Part shown: one piece after another, positions 59,368 to 64,000 of the stretch
Layout: each line of letters begins with the position of its first letter
How positions within the stretch are numbered: the first letter of the stretch is position 1
NCBI RefSeq assembly: GCF_011398925.1
Contig: NZ_AP022842.1
Location: 2,096,001 to 2,160,000 of the forward strand
DNA length: 64,000 nt
Direction of reading: 5' to 3'
Origin: Bacillus sp. KH172YL63
GTDB taxonomy: Bacteria; Bacillota; Bacilli; Bacillales; Bacillaceae_B
Notes under the pieces: generated by a model
What the model was told of the DNA's origin: nothing
What the model saw: the letters and a program-made list of their open reading frames with translations, nothing else
Database searches by the model: none
Made by a program: the position numbers and the translations under genes

Positions 59368-60177
59368 GACGAAATCATCAATCATTTGAATATTCGTCTC
59401 CCTCAATTCCTCCGGCAGCTCCTTCCGAATAGATGCCAATCCAAAATAGTATGTATCTGTAGCAGGGTCAAGCGTTTTATATTGATAATGAATCTTCTCG
59501 TCAGTCAATCTGGCGACGATATTCTTGATAAATTGGTCGTGAGGCATCATGTCTGTGGCCCCGAGATGGAATATGCCCTTCAAATTGTGGGTGATGATGT
59601 AATGGAGCTGCTTTGCGAGCAGGGTGTCTGAGAGGTGATTGCATTCCAGGTTCGTGTAGACGTCGATTGTATTCTCTTCAATCCCTTTGTTGATGGCTTC
59701 CATCCGCGGGGAGCGTCTTCCCCATATTTGCGGGATACGGATTATAACGGCCCGGTCCTTTAGTTTTTCCTGAAGCATGTACTCACAGTCAATTTTAAAT
59801 TGGCCGTAGGGAGATGACGCTTGAGGGGAATCCGATTCGTTATGATGCTTTGTGACATCTCCGTCAAATACATTGGCGGTTGAAATGTAGTAGAGAGCGG
59901 ATTCCGTATGCTGGATGTGAGACGCAAGTTCTTTATGAAATTTCAGCTGCTCCTCGAAGTCACCTCTAATGCTTGATACGATGGCATCCGGCTTTACGGT
60001 AGAGATGATTTCTCCCAGTTTTTCACTTTCACTGCACACCAATTGAAATTGCTTCTCTTCAGAAAGTGGGAGCCCTCTTGTTGAATAGGTGCCATACACC
60101 TCAAAATCATCACTGCATTTTTCAAGCAGCGCTTTTCCCACGAGTCCGCTGGCACCGAGTATCAACAGTTTTTTCAT
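59365..60177 (-). CDS. RmlD-like NAD(P)-binding sugar reductase
   Basis: 270 residues of the RmlD/extended SDR group: LLILGASGLVGKALLEKC for NAD(P), DAIVSSIRGDFEEQ, YYISTANVFDG (Ser/Thr), and YGQFKIDCEYMLQ with the Tyr-Lys pair. RmlD makes dTDP-L-rhamnose, but no rhamnose genes are near, so the substrate is open. AAGGAG precedes; ATG 60177 begins the NAD motif directly, ATG 60186 is an alternative. Confidence 0.82.
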   Translation of the reverse strand: MKKLLILGASGLVGKALLEKCSDDFEVYGTYSTRGLPLSEEKQFQLVCSESEKLGEIISTVKPDAIVSSIRGDFEEQLKFHKELASHIQHTESALYYISTANVFDGDVTKHHNESDSPQASSPYGQFKIDCEYMLQEKLKDRAVIIRIPQIWGRRSPRMEAINKGIEENTIDVYTNLECNHLSDTLLAKQLHYIITHNLKGIFHLGATDMMPHDQFIKNIVARLTDEKIHYQYKTLDPATDTYYFGLASIRKELPEELRETNIQMIDDFV

Positions 60178-60233
60178 TTCGATCATCACTCCTTTTTAGG
60201 GATACATACATTTCAAGCCAGTAATCCCGATGA

Positions 60234-60641
60234 TTACTGGCTGTTTTGCATTTCATACGTGTTAGGTTCAATTGTTTTGATTTTCTTGATGAAATAATAA
60301 TGTTTATAGCATGCGAGTCCGATCAGGATGATGCGGACGATGAGGATATCCACGTACAGGACGGATAGAAGAATAAAGAAATCTGCGGTAAGATTGATCC
60401 GGATTTTCTCTTTTCGGGTCATGCCCTTCTTTTCAAGGAAAGTGACCACATACTTCTTATAGATTTTCGTGCTTTTAAACCAGTCCTCCATCCGCTTGGA
60501 GCTCTTCGTGAAGAAGTAGAGAGCCAATAAGAAAAACGGTCCCCCCGGCAGTACCGGCAGCACAACCCCAGCAATTCCGAACACCATGAATATGAACCCC
60601 AGCACCATAAACAGCATACTTCTTACCTTTTTCAACGTCAT
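60234..60641 (-). CDS. YbaN family (DUF454) membrane protein
   Basis: 135 residues. FMVFGIAGVVLPVLPGGPFF and ALYFFTKSSKRMEDWF are characteristic of the YbaN/DUF454 family; three to four helices. Function unknown. Monocistronic by appearance. Confidence 0.88.
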   Translation of the reverse strand: MTLKKVRSMLFMVLGFIFMVFGIAGVVLPVLPGGPFFLLALYFFTKSSKRMEDWFKSTKIYKKYVVTFLEKKGMTRKEKIRINLTADFFILLSVLYVDILIVRIILIGLACYKHYYFIKKIKTIEPNTYEMQNSQ

Positions 60642-60745
60642 GAGTGATTTCCCCTGCCATTTTCATAGTCTTCTTCCCTCATTGTACTATAAAAGGAGGG
60701 TCATGGTCCCCATACTTGTTTGGGAGTTTGTGGTGCCTAAAGAAA

Positions 60746-61000
60746 TTAATCCCCGCTATCATCCCCGTCCCCGTCGGAATCACCGTCGTCCGATCCGTCC
60801 CCCGTGTCGAAATAATCATTAATCGAATCCACAATCCCCTTCTTCTTTGCAGCATCTTCATCCACCAATGCCGGCTGAAGAAAGCTTTCCAATGAAATGA
60901 CCTCCACCACCCGTCGTTTGTATCTATTCATCAGGTAAGTGAGCACAAGGCCTGTAAGAATAATGAGAATGATCAGTCCCGTTAAGACTTCTTTGGTCAT
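60746..61000 (-). CDS. Membrane-anchored protein with Asp/Gly/Ser tail
   Basis: 84 residues. One N-terminal helix (EVLTGLIILIILTGLVLTYL), a basic stretch (NRYKRRVVEV), a helical part, and a C-terminal low-complexity acidic tail of about 20 residues made of Asp, Gly and Ser (DTGDGSDDGDSDGDGDDSGD). AAGGAGG precedes the ATG by eight bases. The tail could bind calcium or vary in length by slippage. Not recognised. Confidence 0.7.
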   Translation of the reverse strand: MTKEVLTGLIILIILTGLVLTYLMNRYKRRVVEVISLESFLQPALVDEDAAKKKGIVDSINDYFDTGDGSDDGDSDGDGDDSGD

Positions 61001-61141
61001 GTGGGTGCGCCTCCTTTCTTTTTGAAGGATATGAGTGGGGAGAGGGAAAGATGTGTGTACTCTTAGAAAATTGATAAATTGTCCTTTTCAATGGAATTTT
61101 ATGCTAATCTAATAGCAATATCAAAATCAGGAGGAATATCC

Positions 61142-61606
61142 ATGCAAATGAGACAAGCCACAACACATGATTACGATGCAATCCACCACATCCAGAGGCA
61201 GGTGCACGACCTTCATGTATCCGAACGGCCCGACACTTACCGGATGGCCGATGTCACACTCGATAAGGACTACTACAACAGTCTGATAGACGGAGAACAG
61301 ACGAAGGTTTTTGTGTTAGAAAAGGAGCTGCCGATCGCGTATACGATTTTGACGATAAAATCGACAGAGGAAAGACCGATCCTCGTGCCACGGAAAGTGG
61401 TGTATATGGATGACTTTGGTGTGGACCAGGCTTACAGAGGTCAGGGAGCGGGGAAATTATTTTTTGAAAAGGTTGTGAAGTTCGCAAAGGATCTCGGAGC
61501 CGATTCACTGGAATTGAGTGTGTGGGCGTTCAATGAAGATGCGATTAAATTTTATGAAAAAATGAAATTGGAGACGAAGGTGCGGAGGATGGGCATCTCT
61601 CTTTAA
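61142..61606 (+). CDS. GNAT acetyltransferase
   Basis: 154 residues. MRQATTHDYDAIHHIQRQVH at the start, VVYMDDFGVDQAYRGQGAGK as acetyl-CoA site, LELSVWAFNEDAIKFYEKMK near the end: a standard GNAT. ATG 61142 has AGGAGG seven bases upstream; the 21 extra codons upstream are not supported. Sixth GNAT-type gene in the window counting the broken one. Confidence 0.88.
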   Translation: MQMRQATTHDYDAIHHIQRQVHDLHVSERPDTYRMADVTLDKDYYNSLIDGEQTKVFVLEKELPIAYTILTIKSTEERPILVPRKVVYMDDFGVDQAYRGQGAGKLFFEKVVKFAKDLGADSLELSVWAFNEDAIKFYEKMKLETKVRRMGISL

Positions 61607-61608
61607 AA

Positions 61609-61641
61609 GCAGACGGCCAGCCGAACCGGGCTGGCCCCTTT
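61609..61641. terminator. Stem-loop between convergent GNAT and permease genes
   Basis: GGCCAGCC pairs with GGCTGGCC around a short loop; T-run weak (CCTTTC). Confidence 0.5.
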
Positions 61642-62654
61642 CAGTCTATCTTTCTATGTACCAGGTCAAAACGCTCCTGATCTGTTACCCCTTCCTCTTC
61701 TTCCATTTCATCTTGACGTTTCACCGGCATTGCACTGAGATGCTGGTATCCTTCAAGCATCAACTTGAAAGCCAAGACGGTGAGCGTCAGGAAAAAGATC
61801 GGTGAGAAGGCTATCCACCAGTAGGTTGTAAACAGGAAGCGGAAGTTGTTGCCGATAATGCCCGACCATTCGTTGGACAAGGAAACGAATACCATGTTTT
61901 CAAATAGATCCTCCCTCATCGTTCCTCCCCCGAAAAAGATGCCGAGTATCCCCAAATGAGCAAGAAGCACCAGTACCTGAATAATCTCCCGAAGGAAAAT
62001 GATGACGAGCTGGGGTTTCAGGATCGGCAGGATATGCTTTCTTAAAATATGCCTCCGATTCCCTCCAAGCACCTGCACGCTGTCCATGAATTCTTTCCGC
62101 ATAATGGCGTTCACTTCTTTTGAAATCGTCAGAGAGGTAATGGGAACGGCTGCACAGGTCAGCACGGCGATTTCGATGATCACCCTTGTACTGAAGCTGT
62201 AGGTGAATTCACTGTCGACGCCGTTAAAGACACCATCTTCAAACAGCACCCAGTAAAGCATTAAATAGGCAATCAGCGTTACCGGATAGTAGTAAAATGT
62301 TTCAAGAAACGGACGTACCTTCTCATTCAGTCTTGGAAAATAAAGCTCTGACACCGTTCCCCATATGAATGACAAACCAAACCGTAAAGCGGCGACGAGA
62401 AATGCGACACCGAGCGTAAACTTTGCGCCGATGAGCAGGATATGAAAGATACTCTGAGCCCGGTTGTCGGTGCCGAAAGGAGGGTACTCCCACGGAGAGT
62501 ATGGCGGACTCTTCACTCCTTCATCCGTGAACTGGAGCTCGGCGACCGGGACCGAATTATCGAAAAACCACCCATACATCAAGCTCCCCATCAGTGTCAA
62601 AAAGATGAATAGAAACCCGGTCAAAAATGACTTATTCTTTAATAGACGCTTCAT
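61641..62654 (-). CDS. Oligopeptide-type ABC permease (OppC-like)
   Basis: 337 residues. Six helices; the cytoplasmic EAA loop ALLxxxxxxILRKHILPIL form is seen in MDSVQVLGGNRRHILRKHIL. Start region MKRLLKNKSFLTGFLFIF is typical of OppC/DppC. ATG 62654 follows GGGAGGGGAG; the partner's stop is one base upstream. No ATPase or binding-protein gene inside the window. Probably peptide or nickel-type uptake; substrate unknown. The C-terminal tail is acidic (MEEEEG). Confidence 0.85.
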   Translation of the reverse strand: MKRLLKNKSFLTGFLFIFLTLMGSLMYGWFFDNSVPVAELQFTDEGVKSPPYSPWEYPPFGTDNRAQSIFHILLIGAKFTLGVAFLVAALRFGLSFIWGTVSELYFPRLNEKVRPFLETFYYYPVTLIAYLMLYWVLFEDGVFNGVDSEFTYSFSTRVIIEIAVLTCAAVPITSLTISKEVNAIMRKEFMDSVQVLGGNRRHILRKHILPILKPQLVIIFLREIIQVLVLLAHLGILGIFFGGGTMREDLFENMVFVSLSNEWSGIIGNNFRFLFTTYWWIAFSPIFFLTLTVLAFKLMLEGYQHLSAMPVKRQDEMEEEEGVTDQERFDLVHRKID

Positions 62655-62655
62655 G

Positions 62656-63510
62656 CTACTCCCCTCCCACAACCTTCGTTTTCATCCGGTTCACCGCCAC
62701 TTCCAACAGAAACAGTGGAATAAACATAAAAATGACGCTGATGGTGGCAATCTCATAGGTGGGATGATTGATCACAAACCATGTCAGTCCGTAAGTATTA
62801 AAGAGGATCTCCAGCATGATCAGATTGGAAAGCATAAAAGAAATGATCATTTTTGAATGATTGATCAAACTCACAACACTGTTCCTGAACACATGAAGAA
62901 TCAATACTTGCAATCCCGACAACCCTTTTCCGGTTGCAAGCTCCACATAGGGCCTGATCATTTCTTCTTCAAAAATGAGCATCAACGTCCGGTAAAGGAA
63001 GATCGTCGGCAAAATGCAGTATGTTAGAAGCGGCAGCGCATATGGCCGCTCACCCCCGCCAACCACCTCAAACACGAGGATCCCGGTTTTCTTGAAGAGA
63101 AATATAAAGAACAGCTGAGCAAGGACAATGATGAAAATATCAGGAATCGACTCCAAAATGGCTGAACTGCGGATCAACAGCTTCCGCTTTTTCCAAGAAA
63201 GCTGAAACGTCACGACCACCCCGGTGATCGCGAGTGCCAGTGCCAGCAGAAATCCGAGTAGCATAATCGTCAAGGTATACGTGTAATAGCCAAAGAAAGC
63301 AGGAAATACATCATACTCTGCCTGGTGGATGAGGGAGGATTCCGTATGAAACGTCAACTCTCCGGGTTGGATGAGCGTTTTAAAAAGGTGAATTACATTT
63401 TGCCAAAATGCTGCTGCGCTGATGTGGATGCCGTTTTGAAACAGATGGATAAAGGCACCGAGGCAGATGATGCTGAGGATGATGGCCAGTGCTCGGAATA
63501 TGGTTTTCAG
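62656..63510 (-). CDS. Oligopeptide-type ABC permease (OppB-like), probable CTG start
   Basis: About 284 residues, six helices, with the EAA-type loop IRPYVELATGKGLSGLQVLI. The ATG that opens the frame (63582) sits inside the TCATAT array and has no ribosome binding site, and the extra N-terminus is encoded by an ACAC-type repeat. By contrast AAAGGAG lies nine bases before CTG 63510, so a CTG start is likely. Co-translated with the OppC-like gene (one base between). Confidence 0.78.
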   Translation of the reverse strand: MKTIFRALAIILSIICLGAFIHLFQNGIHISAAAFWQNVIHLFKTLIQPGELTFHTESSLIHQAEYDVFPAFFGYYTYTLTIMLLGFLLALALAITGVVVTFQLSWKKRKLLIRSSAILESIPDIFIIVLAQLFFIFLFKKTGILVFEVVGGGERPYALPLLTYCILPTIFLYRTLMLIFEEEMIRPYVELATGKGLSGLQVLILHVFRNSVVSLINHSKMIISFMLSNLIMLEILFNTYGLTWFVINHPTYEIATISVIFMFIPLFLLEVAVNRMKTKVVGGE

Positions 63511-63574
63511 GTGGGTTCGCTCCTTTCTTTTTGGTTTGAGTGTGTGTGTGCGTGAGTGAAGATTTTTCGACAAA

Positions 63575-63690
63575 GAGATCATATATCACGGAATCGGGAT
63601 CATATATGAAAATACCAGCTCATATATTTTGAATCGAGCTCATAAAATTCGAAACCGGATCATATTTTTGAAATCCGGCTCATATATCGA
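63575..63690. repeat. Phased array 4: TCATAT word every 20-21 bp, six units
   Basis: CATA starts at 63580, 63601, 63621, 63641, 63661 and 63681: steps 21, 20, 20, 20, 20. Units read (A/C)TCATATAT; the next bases often include GAAATC or similar. Same word as at 50121, opposite strand. Lies between two permease genes. Confidence 0.85.
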
Positions 63691-63760
63691 TGGGGGCCCA
63701 TGGAAATGAGAGATTTCTCCTTTCCGAGCGTCCGACATCTTACAAATTTTTTTAAAAACC

Positions 63761-64000
63761 TCACATCCCCCTATCAAACTCCCTCTCTACAAGCAAAAAG
63801 TCTCTCTTTTTGGGAGCATTTCCAATCTTTTTCTCATCACCTCCACTTCTGACTGGAGCAGCCATCCCGCCGTCCCCTTCCAACAGCCCTTCCACTCCCT
63901 TTGCGATTCCGGTCAGTGAGAGGATGGTCAGGGCGAAGAAGGTCATCGGGACCATGAAGATCCACCAGGCGTTGGATAATTCGATGAAGCTCATCGACAT
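63761..64000 (-). CDS. ABC permease, C-terminal part (partial at right edge)
   Basis: 79 residues to the right edge; the 5' end is outside. IELSNAWWIFMVPMTFFALT and ILSLTGIAKGVEGLLEG are the last helix and tail of an OppC-like permease, resembling the end of the protein at 61641 (TYWWIAFSPIFFLTLTVLAF). So a second, similar permease set lies just beyond the window. The tail is charged (GGDEKKIGNAPKKRD). Confidence 0.75.
   Translation of the reverse strand: MSMSFIELSNAWWIFMVPMTFFALTILSLTGIAKGVEGLLEGDGGMAAPVRSGGDEKKIGNAPKKRDFLLVEREFDRGM

Noticed and set aside
60214..60245. Hairpin AGCCAGTAAT/ATTACTGGCT as a terminator of the YbaN gene
   Set aside because: It overlaps the stop codon and has no T-run on the minus strand.

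Overview
The window looks like chromosomal DNA of a low-to-moderate GC Bacillaceae species. Supporting signs are strong AAGGAGG-type ribosome binding sites with frequent TTG/GTG starts, a CwlJ-type spore germination hydrolase, KinB-like sensor kinases, an Spx/Rrf2 pair, three IDEAL-domain proteins, SipS-type signal peptidase, and families typical of Bacillus (YunG, YoaT/DUF817, YdeI, DUF4181, DUF3953). A marine or soil Bacillus relative such as Rossellomorea is a guess only. No rRNA, tRNA, CRISPR, phage or complete insertion sequence was seen.

Layout. 1-7.4 kb: tail of an ATP-grasp protein, a chemoreceptor, a membrane histidine kinase, signal peptidase I, a DUF2268 lipoprotein and methylmalonyl-CoA epimerase. 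7.5-15 kb: acetyltransferase and APH-type kinase pair, a ferritin-like/cupin fusion, a DUF421 protein and a heterodimeric ABC exporter. 15.2-22.4 kb: a small IDEAL protein, then a tight minus-strand seven-gene operon (GntR regulator, iron-type alcohol dehydrogenase, ThDP enzyme, SBF-type transporter, epimerase, SDR, lipoprotein) that looks like an uncharacterised catabolic unit. 22.6-30.6 kb: cwlJ, SdpI-like protein, YibE/F pair, a second IDEAL gene, a third IDEAL-domain protein, the spxA2-saiR pair with two matching operators, several very small membrane proteins, PhzF and YunG-like genes. 30.6-37 kb: an AT-rich accessory stretch with hypothetical proteins, an MFS transporter, a GNAT gene broken by a stop codon, a lipoprotein and an ECF sigma/anti-sigma pair. 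37-50 kb: P1 peptidase, glycerophosphodiesterase, lipoproteins, and a long minus-strand run of small membrane or secreted genes with two more damaged genes. 50-64 kb: a second ECF sigma/anti-sigma pair, YhhN protein, KinB-like kinase, a GNAT-pentapeptide fusion, a 7TMR-DISM diguanylate cyclase, small membrane proteins, an RmlD-like protein and an oligopeptide-type permease pair whose paralogue starts at the right edge.

Intergenic structure is the most unusual aspect. Four arrays carry a short conserved word repeated every 20-21 bp with unrelated sequence between: word GACGCA at 40.15 and 53.78 kb, word TCATAT at 50.12 and 63.58 kb. A separate compound element of about 340 bp, with a 129-bp GC-rich palindromic core and an AT-rich tail, occurs in four states of decay (5.6, 23.2, 29.0 and 49.9 kb). 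One has its core cut out exactly between short direct repeats. The Spx/SaiR locus has two promoters with the same geometry, each overlapped by the same dyad. All functions are inferred from sequence reading alone.
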